Assembly: GCA_017561825.1 (NCBI GenBank) | Contig: JAFZBK010000049.1 | Span: forward strand, 31,752 to 95,751 | Source of the DNA: Prevotella sp. | GTDB taxonomy: Bacteria > Bacteroidota > Bacteroidia > Bacteroidales > Bacteroidaceae | Length of the DNA stretch: 64,000 bases | Direction: 5' to 3' | In this document: piece after piece, positions 41,939-50,991 of the stretch | How positions within the stretch are numbered: position 1 is the first letter of the stretch | Layout: each line of letters begins with the position of its first letter | Program-made: the position numbers and the translations under genes | The notes under the pieces: generated by a model | Database searches by the model: none | Seen by the model: only the letters and a program-made list of their open reading frames with translations | Told to the model about the DNA's origin: nothing

Positions 41939-44900
41939 TTAGAACTCAACAGTAATACCTAATGTATAAGAGCGTGAACGCGGTGTCTGTGCGTTGTCGA
42001 TAGCAGGAGCATAACCGCCGCTTGAGATATCCGGGTCAACACCCGAGTACTTCGTGATAACGAACGGGTTGTTGGCACTGAAATACAAGCTGATTCGGTT
42101 CAAGCCGAGGTGCTTGAGATACTTTCTGTTGATAGCATAGGAGATCTGGGCGTAACCCATACGAAGGTATGATCCGTCCTCAACGAAACGATCGCTGATC
42201 AGCGTGTTGTAGTTCGAGTTGTTACCATACATGGCACGAGGAATCGACGTTACGTCGCCTTCCTTACGCCAACGATAGTTCACAGCCTGACTCTGGTTGT
42301 CGTTACCGATCATGGCTTCTGCGTGCAGACGGGCCCTGTTCAGGATCTTATTGCCTACACGATAGGTGAACTGGGTGTTCAAACGCCAGCTGCCGTAGTT
42401 GAAAGAGAATCCGAAACCACCGGTGAGCTTCGGCAGAGAAGAACCCAGATAGACGATGTCAAGAGCATTGATCTGACCGTCGTGGTTGATATCTTCATAG
42501 ATGGCATCACCACCGTTGAAGCGGTAGTTTCTACCCGTAGCGTCGTTGGTGTAGTTGAACATCATACGTACGGGATCGCCCTTGCCGTCAACGATCAGTT
42601 TGCCATCAGCACTTAATGCCACGGGAGCTGTCTTGCCCTCAGCGAGGAACTGTTCGCGCTCTTCAGGTGACATTCTGCTGAAGGTGCTATAGTTGTACTG
42701 ATAGACACCCTTATAGCGGAAACCGTAGATGGCTCCTAACGGGTTGTGCAGCTGCACACGCTGCAGGGTCTCGTCGTTAGAGAATCCATAGACGGAATTG
42801 AGCTTATCCAAGAGGTTCTCCTCCAATTCCAGCAACTCGTTGCGGTTGTTACCGAAGTTAGCGTTGAAGTCCATTGAGAACTTCTTACCTGCGGTAATCA
42901 GGCGGTTGGCGTTGATATGGAACTCCCAACCGGTATTGCGCATCTTACCGTTGTTGCTATAAGGTATTGATTCGAAACCTGCGTTTGAAGGAATGCTGTA
43001 GTTGGACATCAGCATGTCGGAGGTTGTCTGACTGTAACCCTCGATGGTCAATGTCAGACGTTCGTTGAAGAATCCTAAGTCGATACCGCCGTTCCAGCTC
43101 TCTACGATCTCCCACCTCAGGTCGGTCAATCGGATATTGTTCGGCTTCATGGCCATCATGTCGAGATACTTGCCGGCAGAGTCGTACTTAGAGGTAAAGA
43201 GGTAGTTCTGTCCAGGCTGGTGACCTACACGACCCCAGCTGGGACGGATAGCGAACATCGACAGCCACTTGCGGGTTGGTTTCATCCAAGGCTCGTCGCT
43301 GATGATCCATTTCAGAGATACAGAGGGGAAGAAGCCCCAGCGGTTACCCGGACCGAACTTGGTGGTACCGTCGGCACGCAGCGAAGCATCGGCGATGTAA
43401 CGTCCTTTATAGGCGTAGTGGGCAGATGCTGTGTAGTACATGGAGCGGTTCTGACCGAAGCTTGAGCTCAGGTTCTTGATCATACCGCCACCCTGAGTGG
43501 TGGTAATACCGGTAGGAGCGCCCTGCTTGTCTTCAGACTGTCCCGTAGATGATCCGCTCGTTAACTCGAAACGTCCCATCACCATGAGGGAGTGGTCTTT
43601 GTTCTTGAAGGCCGGAATCAACGTCAGCTGCTGCTTGGTGTTGAACGACACGCTCTTGTTTGAACTGTCAGAGGTTGTGTTGACGCCCTGATCCCAAGAT
43701 ACGGTCTTCAGCTCCTGCGGATAGTACTTGTTCGAGTAGCCATTGTTGATGTTCATATATACGGAACCTCTCCAGTTCAACTGCCAGCTGTCGTAGTCCA
43801 TACCTAACAATTTGTATTGGAGGACCAACTCAGGTGACATGTCGTACGTGCGCTGCTGGTTCTTGGCCAGATAAGCACTGGCAACGGGGTTCACATAACC
43901 TTTCTGGTCGTTGTTGAACCTCGAGCTGGCACTCTGCAGCATCGAATAATAAGAAGAGGTGTTCTCACCCGTAACAGGATCCTGCTCGTAGATGGACATG
44001 TTCGGCATCTTCTTCATGGCGATATCGAGCAGACCGTCAGAGTTACGGTAGTTATTGGTATAGGTAAGCGCGAAGTTGGTACTTACGCGGATACGTTCAC
44101 TTACATCGTAGTCGAGAGCCACACGGGTAGAGAAACGCTGCAGTTTCTGCTTGATCATCGTACCCGTTTCGTTGTCGAAACCGGCACCGATACGGAAGGT
44201 CGCCTTCTCACCACCACCGCTTACGGTAACATAGTGGTTCTGACGGAGACCCCACTGGGTAACAGCATCGCGCCAGTCGGTATTGTTGTTGTACTGCTCA
44301 TATTCCGAGAACGACGGGTCGTAGTTCAATTCAGGGATATCGGCAGCAGCATCGCTCTGCTCAGGATTGAAGTACGACTCTTTCAGCAACATGGTGTAGT
44401 CGTCACCATTCAGCAGCTTGTAACCCTTTGGTTGGTAGGTACCTGTCAGCTTCAGTGAATACTGCAGTCTGGGCTTACCACGGGTACCGCGCTTGGTGGT
44501 TAACTCAATCACACCGTTACCACCCTGTGAACCATAGATAGCTGTTGCGGCAGCATCTTTCAGCACGCGGATATCAGAGATATCTTCAGGGTTGATGTTC
44601 AGCAACTCAGCGAATTTCTCGTTGTTGGCTGTGTTGATGTCGAAGTTAGCGAGATCTACCTGACGCACGTTACCATCAACTACGATCAGCGGGTTGGCAT
44701 CGGTCAGTGAAGAGAGAGATGAAGCACCACGCAGGCGCATCGTGGATCCTGCTCCAAGGTCACCGGAGTTACCGATGATGTCAAGACCGGCGATACGTCC
44801 AACCAAAGCTTCTTCGATAGACATCACGGGAAGTCCTTCGAATTCCTTCGTTGAAATACTCTGGGTAGCATTGGCCACCTCTCGTTGCGGGATCGGCAGA

Positions 44901-45262
44901 CCGGTTCCGCCTACACGCTTCGTAGTTGTCACCACCACCTCGTCGATCAGCATCTCCGACTTCAGGACAATCTGATAGTTCGTCTTGTTGATCGGTTCCG
45001 TGACGGTTTTCGAACCCACGTAGCTAAAGCGGATCTTATCCTTCGGATTCCTGATCCTCATGGTGAAGTTACCGTTCAGGTCGGTAATGGTCGATTCGAT
45101 GATACGTCCGTTACCATCTATTTCGCAGACAGAGGCACCCATCAACGGTCCCAAGTCATCACTTACATTTCCGTGAACGGAGGTAATCGGTTCTGTTTGC
45201 GCGCTGACTACTGTGGCAGCAATCAGGGCGAATAATATAATAGTGAATCTTAGAATTCGCAT
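41939..45262 (-). CDS. SusC/RagA TonB-dependent transporter, fasciclin operon copy 1
   Basis: Protein of 1107 aa. It has a signal peptide (ATVVSAQ), a CarboxypepD_reg-like domain at 27-105 (VHGNVSDDLGPLMGASV), a TonB-box-like DEVVVTTTKR, then the plug (PLIVVDGNVRQ, NPEDISDIRVLKDAAATAIYGSQGGNGVIELTT) and a barrel ending FVITKYSGVDPDIS...RSYTLGITVEF. It is a classical SusC of usual length. It follows the large fasciclin gene by 3 bp, so the two are tightly coupled. Confidence 0.96.
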   Translation of the reverse strand: MRILRFTIILFALIAATVVSAQTEPITSVHGNVSDDLGPLMGASVCEIDGNGRIIESTITDLNGNFTMRIRNPKDKIRFSYVGSKTVTEPINKTNYQIVLKSEMLIDEVVVTTTKRVGGTGLPIPQREVANATQSISTKEFEGLPVMSIEEALVGRIAGLDIIGNSGDLGAGSTMRLRGASSLSSLTDANPLIVVDGNVRQVDLANFDINTANNEKFAELLNINPEDISDIRVLKDAAATAIYGSQGGNGVIELTTKRGTRGKPRLQYSLKLTGTYQPKGYKLLNGDDYTMLLKESYFNPEQSDAAADIPELNYDPSFSEYEQYNNNTDWRDAVTQWGLRQNHYVTVSGGGEKATFRIGAGFDNETGTMIKQKLQRFSTRVALDYDVSERIRVSTNFALTYTNNYRNSDGLLDIAMKKMPNMSIYEQDPVTGENTSSYYSMLQSASSRFNNDQKGYVNPVASAYLAKNQQRTYDMSPELVLQYKLLGMDYDSWQLNWRGSVYMNINNGYSNKYYPQELKTVSWDQGVNTTSDSSNKSVSFNTKQQLTLIPAFKNKDHSLMVMGRFELTSGSSTGQSEDKQGAPTGITTTQGGGMIKNLSSSFGQNRSMYYTASAHYAYKGRYIADASLRADGTTKFGPGNRWGFFPSVSLKWIISDEPWMKPTRKWLSMFAIRPSWGRVGHQPGQNYLFTSKYDSAGKYLDMMAMKPNNIRLTDLRWEIVESWNGGIDLGFFNERLTLTIEGYSQTTSDMLMSNYSIPSNAGFESIPYSNNGKMRNTGWEFHINANRLITAGKKFSMDFNANFGNNRNELLELEENLLDKLNSVYGFSNDETLQRVQLHNPLGAIYGFRYKGVYQYNYSTFSRMSPEEREQFLAEGKTAPVALSADGKLIVDGKGDPVRMMFNYTNDATGRNYRFNGGDAIYEDINHDGQINALDIVYLGSSLPKLTGGFGFSFNYGSWRLNTQFTYRVGNKILNRARLHAEAMIGNDNQSQAVNYRWRKEGDVTSIPRAMYGNNSNYNTLISDRFVEDGSYLRMGYAQISYAINRKYLKHLGLNRISLYFSANNPFVITKYSGVDPDISSGGYAPAIDNAQTPRSRSYTLGITVEF

Positions 45263-45265
45263 GCC

Positions 45266-47959
45266 TTATTTCCTCCTTACATTAACTTTAAGTTGTTCTT
45301 TCCAAGGTGTCATCTTTTCGCTGAGAAGGACACCGTCAATCTGATGGACTACAGCATCGGATGCCATGTAGCATTCACCCGTGGACTTGAACCAGTATTC
45401 ACGACAGATGCGGTTGTAAAGGCCTTCAGTCTTTACGATATGGCGTGTATTGCCGAGCACGTCGCGTACCCACATCTGACCCGGTTCGTTGTTAACAGTA
45501 ACGGGGAAGAATCGTCCAGTTTCGAGATTACGCTTCATGGTTTCGTAGGTGTTCTCATATCTTGGCACCTTCTGACCATCTTCTTTCTCATCATACATTT
45601 CAGGAGCCATGTTGATGAGCACGGCGTGGTCTTGAATGTGGTAGCGCAGGAAGTTGACGATGATACTCTTGATAATCGCCTTGGCCTCCTCTGCAGCCTC
45701 TTCAGACCCCCAGATCTCTTCAGTCTGAGCCTCATAGTCTTCCCATGTGGGCAGCAGACCCTGGTCGATCAGCTCCTGAATAGCACTGTTCGTGGGCACA
45801 TAAATCGTATAGTTATAGTTGTCGAGCAACTTCAGGTTCTTGCTGGATTTCTTCTGCATACCAGCCTCGTAATTGTTCTTGGTTACGGTGGTTGCCATCA
45901 AATCGGCACCGTCGTTATCCAACAACTCTAAGAACGTCGAGAACTCCTCGCGCTCATCCAACGTCAGGTAAATGGATTTCTCTGTTGTCAGAGGCATCTG
46001 GTCGTTAATGACGTACGACTTACCGTTCGTCTTCGTGTAGACATCCTCCGGGTTAGTGGGCAGTACCTTGTTGTGGTTCAGCTGCCAGCCACCGGCAAAT
46101 GCTATACGGCCGTCACCTGTTCGAGTCACGCGGATGGGTGTACCGCCCTTTGACTTGTAGTACTCATGACCGTCCTCTACATCGCCGACGATGATCATCT
46201 GGTCCAACAAGAGCTTCAGACATTTATTGATGACATCGCGACTTGATTCCTCGCTTCTGGGAACACTTTCGTCGATAGTGATTCCACCGTTCTCGTCAAC
46301 GAAGCACTTATAGCGGTAGGCTCTAACTTTCTGGTCTTCACCCTTGGTCTCGTCATAGTAGAACTGTAGTACGTCAGGATATTCCATACCGTCTTTCTCG
46401 TTACCATAGGTAGAAGGATCAACATACCACAACATGGCATTGTTGGTAGGAAGGATCAGACTATACTTCGAGTCCATGGAGAGCAGGTAGGGCAGGAAGT
46501 TCAGCTGCAGAGCAGGTCCTGAATAGTTCGGATCTACTCTTGAGGCTGCCGAGATGGCCCAGTAAATCACATTCATGATTGTCGGGTGGGCCAGAGCAGG
46601 ATAAGATACGGATGCGAACTCTGCTGGAGTGTAAACGCGGTTCACCATATAAACCACGCCGTTGCAGCCAATAAAACAGGAATCGACATCTTCAATGCGG
46701 ATGCCCATTTCAACCTTGGCATCGTTCAGCACCTTGTCGAACTTCGAGGGGATAGCCTCAGAGAACACGTCACGCAAGTTCACGTTGATGAGCTTTGCTA
46801 TCGTGGCCTCGGGGATACTGTCGATGTAACCATATTCTGTCTGGAGGTCCTTACCTTCATTGTGCCACCAGTTTTCTAAAGCCTGGTTGGTAGGAACGAA
46901 CATGGCACCAGCATCATAGTTCATGTTGGCATCGCCTGAGGTGCTGACATATTGGTTCCATCCCGGGTCGAATTTTAGTTTGGCTGAAACAGCCTCGCCG
47001 TTTGGCGTGGAGGTGTTGGCTCCGCCTGCTGAATAGTCGCTGTAGTAGCGGAGGACATAGACAGAGTCCTGATTGTTGTACAAACGGTTATACTCTCTCG
47101 TACCCTCAGCAGTATAATAAGGTGCACTGAAACGGTCGAGCAAGGTTGCCCAGCGCGACATGGCCGGATGCATGTGTACAATCTCTGCCATGTTGGGTGA
47201 CGACTCGATCACGCCGTCCACCTTCTGGATATAGCCGTTCTTACACGTGATGTCACGCTCAATCACCTTCTTGCCGTTCACCCAGGCCTCGTTGATGTCG
47301 TTGGCCTGATGGTTGGTGAGCACGTCAAGGTCTGTACTTGTAACCTTGTTGATCTTCATGTAGGCAGGCAGGAAATGGATCATCGGTGCGGATGTGGCAT
47401 CCTTCAAAACGGGGATGCTTCTGCCGGCTTCCTTGTACTTGGCCCATACCGCTGTGTTCGGCATCTGATCGGGCTTCATGATCTGCACGGAGTCATAAAC
47501 ACTGGTTGCTGTCTCGCGGCGCATGGTGCGGCCCTCAGCAGGATGTGAATCCTCGCCCTGAGGCCTTCCGTTCGACAACAACTCGATCAGATAGGCGTTG
47601 TTGATCATTGAATTGTTAAGCAGAAGTTTCTTCTGCGACACCGAAAGCTGTTCATAACGGTTTACACCCCAGTTGTTCTTGGAGAACCATTGCTGAAAAG
47701 CATCGTCGTTGGCGGCAAACAAAGTCTTCGAACCAGTGTGGCTGAGCACTTCGTGTTGCCCCAAGTCATCAATCAACTTCAGCATGGTGGTGTAGTTGCC
47801 ATCTTCCTCCAGACGCTCATAGATGGAGTTACCCAACCAAGAAGGCTGCCCGGTAAGAATATCATCCTGGCATCCTTGAAGGGCGAAGGCACTCATCAGC
47901 AGTCCGCAGGCAGCAATTGACCATTGATGCCGTTGTTTTGCGATTTGTCTCTTTTCCAT
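45266..47959 (-). CDS. Large multi-domain fasciclin lipoprotein, first gene of operon
   Basis: Protein of 897 aa with a lipoprotein signal (LLMSAFALQGC). Fasciclin-type segments are visible at about residues 50-250 (YTTMLKLIDDLGQHEVLSHTGSKTLFAANDDAFQQWF), 340-640 (AMFVPTNQALENWW, YSLILPTNNAMLWYV) and 690-890 (EEFSTFLELLDNDGADLM, NYTIYVPTNSAIQELI, HQIDGVLL). It heads a seven-gene leftward operon with two SusCD pairs and two more fasciclin proteins. A long 5' leader with an inverted repeat precedes it. Confidence 0.9.
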   Translation of the reverse strand: MEKRQIAKQRHQWSIAACGLLMSAFALQGCQDDILTGQPSWLGNSIYERLEEDGNYTTMLKLIDDLGQHEVLSHTGSKTLFAANDDAFQQWFSKNNWGVNRYEQLSVSQKKLLLNNSMINNAYLIELLSNGRPQGEDSHPAEGRTMRRETATSVYDSVQIMKPDQMPNTAVWAKYKEAGRSIPVLKDATSAPMIHFLPAYMKINKVTSTDLDVLTNHQANDINEAWVNGKKVIERDITCKNGYIQKVDGVIESSPNMAEIVHMHPAMSRWATLLDRFSAPYYTAEGTREYNRLYNNQDSVYVLRYYSDYSAGGANTSTPNGEAVSAKLKFDPGWNQYVSTSGDANMNYDAGAMFVPTNQALENWWHNEGKDLQTEYGYIDSIPEATIAKLINVNLRDVFSEAIPSKFDKVLNDAKVEMGIRIEDVDSCFIGCNGVVYMVNRVYTPAEFASVSYPALAHPTIMNVIYWAISAASRVDPNYSGPALQLNFLPYLLSMDSKYSLILPTNNAMLWYVDPSTYGNEKDGMEYPDVLQFYYDETKGEDQKVRAYRYKCFVDENGGITIDESVPRSEESSRDVINKCLKLLLDQMIIVGDVEDGHEYYKSKGGTPIRVTRTGDGRIAFAGGWQLNHNKVLPTNPEDVYTKTNGKSYVINDQMPLTTEKSIYLTLDEREEFSTFLELLDNDGADLMATTVTKNNYEAGMQKKSSKNLKLLDNYNYTIYVPTNSAIQELIDQGLLPTWEDYEAQTEEIWGSEEAAEEAKAIIKSIIVNFLRYHIQDHAVLINMAPEMYDEKEDGQKVPRYENTYETMKRNLETGRFFPVTVNNEPGQMWVRDVLGNTRHIVKTEGLYNRICREYWFKSTGECYMASDAVVHQIDGVLLSEKMTPWKEQLKVNVRRK

Positions 47960-47992
47960 AAATTGTTATTATAATCGTTTAAAGTTTATTCG

Positions 47993-48022
47993 TTCGATTT
48001 TCATATCTAAAGATATGTCGAA
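47993..48022. promoter_or_regulatory. Inverted repeat in the leader of the fasciclin operon
   Basis: TTCGA (47993-47997) and CATATCT (48002-48008) face AGATATG (48011-48017) and TCGAA (48018-48022). The 7-bp inner stem is perfect and the outer stem pairs across a TTTT bulge. It is either an operator or an RNA hairpin between the predicted transcription start and the ATG at 47959. Confidence 0.6.
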
Positions 48023-48093
48023 TCGGGTGATTTAGGTATGATTGTTGATAATAGTCGTGTGATACGCAGCGTGTATTTTTTACACCATGATTG

Positions 48094-48101
48094 CAAAATT
48101 A
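48094..48101 (-). promoter_or_regulatory. -7 promoter box of the fasciclin/SusCD operon
   Basis: TAATTTTG on the minus strand, matching TAnnTTTG, about 135 nt upstream of the first fasciclin ATG. The -33 element is not clear. The 349-bp region 47960-48308 holds this, the inverted repeat and the divergent box, and no gene. Confidence 0.55.
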
Positions 48102-48208
48102 AAAAAAATCTCCATATTATGTATTGTAGAATGACACTAAAAAGCCCCAATGATACAAAAAATAAAGATTTTGTAACACCAAATAATATTTATTTCACAA
48201 AAAAGCAC

Positions 48209-48216
48209 TACTTTTG
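48209..48216 (+). promoter_or_regulatory. -7 promoter box of the CBM-like secreted protein gene
   Basis: TACTTTTG, matching TAnnTTTG, 92 nt before the ATG at 48309. No convincing TTTG at 19-21 nt upstream. Confidence 0.55.
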
Positions 48217-48308
48217 TATCTGAATGAGCGAATAGTGCCTTTTGGGGCATGAAAGCTTATCATAACTGCAAACCTTTATACATTATTTAATAATTAAAAA
48301 TCAGATTT

Positions 48309-50321
48309 ATGAAAAATTTTTTTACTTTACTAGCTTGTGTCCTGATGGCAGGTTCTGCCTTCGGACAAAAGAATTGGAAAAACCTTGTCGTGAATGGCGA
48401 CTTCGAGGCTGAAGCACCTTCATACGAGGATTATAATGGTATGCCAGCTGAGGCTTGGAACTCATTCTGGGTACATGAGTTCCCCAAAGGTGAGGTTGGA
48501 GAAGAGCAGTACAAAGGAACTGTTACTATTGTTGACGGAGTTGGAAACAATGGTAGTCGATGTGCCAAGGTCGTTGCACGTAGTGACGAACAGGCTATTG
48601 CTGCAGGTAACAGAGTAGAGGCCAATGGCGCTCTTGCTTCTTGGGACTGCCAGTTCTTTATTTATGCTACTGAACCCATGCCAGTTGGTAAGGAAGTACG
48701 CTTGATCATGTGGGTAAAGGGTGATAAGGCCGGCACCATGCAGACCCAGGCACACTATGGCCCAGGAGACTACAACCACTATGTACTATTCGGTGATGTT
48801 AAAGTTACTACTGAATGGCAGAAGGTTACTCTCGAAGGAACTGTAACTGCCGATCAAGCTAAGGAGTCAGATGGTAAGTTCTTCCAGAGTGTTGCATTCA
48901 ATCTGTCAACTGATAAGGAAGGTAATGTGTTCTACTTTGATGATGTCAAACTACAGATGAGAGATCCCAAAGAAGATGATGGTAGTGATGCAGGTGCTTG
49001 GATTAACTTCATGAGAAGAGGTATTTATTCGATGGATCACATCGTTGGTAAAGACAATAGTGGTAATGCTTTTGAATGCACTAACTATACCTTCCAGGAC
49101 CTTACTAAACCTGAAGGGGAGCAGCAGCAGCCAGCACCCGTTGTAGAGGTGCCTGGCGAGCCAGGAGTGTACGCAGTGCATATACCCGTACAGGGATATT
49201 ATTCAGAAGATGTGCCTGATCTTGATGATGAGGGAAACGAGCAGTATGACGAAGAGGGTAACCTCAAGATGAAGTCCGTGTATTATTGGAATGACGGTAC
49301 GTTAGTGCCTGGAATCAACGGTGCTGCTGCAGGCTCTGCCTCACCAGCCAGATGGATGTGCCAGTTCTTTGTTTCTACACTCCATAAGATGGTACCAGGT
49401 GAGAAGTTCAGATTCAAGTTCCGTGCAAAGGCAGATAAGCCTACTTCTCTTGGTACACAGTGTCACTATGGTCCTGGCCAATATCAATCTTACAACACAT
49501 TTGGAGATACTCCTGACTTCCCAATCGGTACAGATTGGACAACGTTTGAGTTAGGTGATTTCGAAAGTAATGATGCAAGTAAGAGAACTATTCCTTCAGG
49601 TGTGGCTAAACCAACTGCTGACTATGGTTGTCAGACCATTACCTTCGACTGTGTTCCTTTGGTAGGTGACGATAATAACTTCTATCTGATCGTTGAAGAA
49701 TTCTCATTTACAGAGAAGTATGTTACCGTCGGTGACCGTACACTGGGTACTCCTGAGGACATCGGTCTAAAGGTGAACATGGATGAAGATGAAATGCCAA
49801 ATACTGTTGACATGGCTAATATGCTGAATACATTCGAGGTTACCGACTTCGACTTCCTGAAGAATCCTAAGGCCGGTGATGGTATTAAGCTTTATAAGAT
49901 TATTCCACCAGATGATCCTGAAGATGATCCTACACCGTCATTCAGCGGTATCCTTCCTTGGACAGATGGTGGATTCGTTGATGCTAATGGCATGTACATT
50001 GACGAGGAGAACGGTATCAGTATCCGTCTGGACGATGAGAGCATTGATGGATCAAAGATTAACGTGATGGTTTGGAACAATCCTGATGCAGGTATCTCAT
50101 TCGAAAATGGTGAGACTGTTCAGACTAAGCTTGCTATCTCTCAGAGCGGTTGGTACTACATCTATAATATTACTCTTTCTAAGGATGGTGTTGTGGATGG
50201 TATCAAGGATATCCAGAAAGACCAGAAGGTTGGTGTTATCTACGACCTGATGGGCCGCAAGGTGAACAAGATGAACAAGGGTATCTATATCGTTAACGGT
50301 AAGAAGTACATTGTGAAGTAA
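48309..50321 (+). CDS. Secreted protein with two CBM4/9-like jelly-roll domains and T9SS-like tail
   Basis: Protein of 670 aa with a signal peptide (MKNFFTLLACVLMAGSAFGQ). Domain 1, about residues 21-220, has the CBM_4_9-like pattern NLVVNGDFEAE, WDCQFFIYATEPMPVGKEVRLIMWVKGDKAGTMQTQAHYGPGDYNHY and VFYFDDVKLQM. Domain 2, about 245-475, repeats it (WMCQFFVSTLHKMVPGEKFRFKFRAKADKPTSLGTQCHYGPGQYQSY). The tail VIYDLMGRKVNKMNKGIYIVNGKKYIVK fits a type-A sorting signal. No catalytic domain is present. It is divergent from the fasciclin operon and has its own terminator; probably a surface glycan-binding protein. Confidence 0.82.
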   Translation: MKNFFTLLACVLMAGSAFGQKNWKNLVVNGDFEAEAPSYEDYNGMPAEAWNSFWVHEFPKGEVGEEQYKGTVTIVDGVGNNGSRCAKVVARSDEQAIAAGNRVEANGALASWDCQFFIYATEPMPVGKEVRLIMWVKGDKAGTMQTQAHYGPGDYNHYVLFGDVKVTTEWQKVTLEGTVTADQAKESDGKFFQSVAFNLSTDKEGNVFYFDDVKLQMRDPKEDDGSDAGAWINFMRRGIYSMDHIVGKDNSGNAFECTNYTFQDLTKPEGEQQQPAPVVEVPGEPGVYAVHIPVQGYYSEDVPDLDDEGNEQYDEEGNLKMKSVYYWNDGTLVPGINGAAAGSASPARWMCQFFVSTLHKMVPGEKFRFKFRAKADKPTSLGTQCHYGPGQYQSYNTFGDTPDFPIGTDWTTFELGDFESNDASKRTIPSGVAKPTADYGCQTITFDCVPLVGDDNNFYLIVEEFSFTEKYVTVGDRTLGTPEDIGLKVNMDEDEMPNTVDMANMLNTFEVTDFDFLKNPKAGDGIKLYKIIPPDDPEDDPTPSFSGILPWTDGGFVDANGMYIDEENGISIRLDDESIDGSKINVMVWNNPDAGISFENGETVQTKLAISQSGWYYIYNITLSKDGVVDGIKDIQKDQKVGVIYDLMGRKVNKMNKGIYIVNGKKYIVK

Positions 50322-50351
50322 AGTCAGTCTTTAAGACTTTCCAATAAAAAT

Positions 50352-50388
50352 GGCGGGTGCTGTTACTACAGCATCCGCCTTTCTTTTT
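50352..50388 (+). terminator. Rho-independent terminator of the CBM-like protein gene
   Basis: GGCGGGTGCTG pairs with CAGCATCCGCC (one G-T) around TTACTA, then TTTCTTTTT. It also insulates the arg operon. Confidence 0.9.
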
Positions 50389-50399
50389 GACTTGTCCTT

Positions 50400-50461
50400 T
50401 TGCATAAATTTGTGTTTTGACTAAATTTTATGCAAGAATAATTTGTGTAATTGCATAAAAA
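50400..50461 (+). promoter_or_regulatory. ArgR-type operator cluster upstream of argR
   Basis: TTGCATAAA at 50400-50408 faces TTTATGCAA at 50427-50435, and a third half-site TTGCATAAA occurs at 50451-50459 between the -33 and -7 elements. The AT-rich palindromes resemble ARG boxes in style, though the exact consensus differs from E. coli. Binding here would repress argR-argG-argC. Confidence 0.65.
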
Positions 50462-50473
50462 GCAGTAATTTTG
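50442..50473 (+). promoter_or_regulatory. Promoter of the argR-argG-argC operon
   Basis: TTTG at 50442-50445, 20-nt spacer, TAATTTTG at 50466-50473; the ATG follows at 50501. The spacer contains a TTGCATAAA half-site. Confidence 0.82.
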
Positions 50474-50500
50474 CAGTCCAAATAGCATAAATATTCTCAG

Positions 50501-50977
50501 ATGAAGATTAAGAACAGTAGAATGGAAGCCCTGAAGATGCTCATTTCCAGCATGGAACTGGGTAGTCAGGAAGAAGTGCTCCGCGCACTGGAGAAAGAAG
50601 GGTTCAAGCTGACACAGGCTACCCTGAGTAGGGATCTGAAGCAGTTGAAGGTAGCAAAGGCCGCTTCGATGAATGGCAAATACGTGTATGTGCTGCCGAA
50701 CGAGACCATGTATAAACGTGTGAGCACACCACGCTCGGCCATGGAGATGTTGCAGACTTCCGGTTTCGTGAGCATTAACTTCTCTGGGAATATGGGAGTG
50801 ATCAAAACCCGTCCGGGCTATGCCAGCAGCATTGCCTATAACATCGACAATAGTGATATTCCTGAAATCATCGGTACCATTGCTGGTGATGACACTATAT
50901 TTATAGTAATAAAACAAGGTACGCGCGAGGAGAATGTCATCGAGAGCCTCAAGATGGTGATTCATGGAATGAAATAA
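50501..50977 (+). CDS. argR: Arginine repressor
   Basis: Protein of 158 aa, family length. The N-terminal winged helix has the recognition motif LTQATLSRDLKQLKVAK. The C-terminal hexamerisation and arginine-binding domain ends with the signature GTIAGDDTIFIVIKQG. It senses arginine and represses biosynthesis. It heads the operon with GNAT, argG and argC, and the palindromic sites at its own promoter indicate autoregulation. Confidence 0.95.
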   Translation: MKIKNSRMEALKMLISSMELGSQEEVLRALEKEGFKLTQATLSRDLKQLKVAKAASMNGKYVYVLPNETMYKRVSTPRSAMEMLQTSGFVSINFSGNMGVIKTRPGYASSIAYNIDNSDIPEIIGTIAGDDTIFIVIKQGTREENVIESLKMVIHGMK

Positions 50978-50991
50978 GCCCAACATGAACA

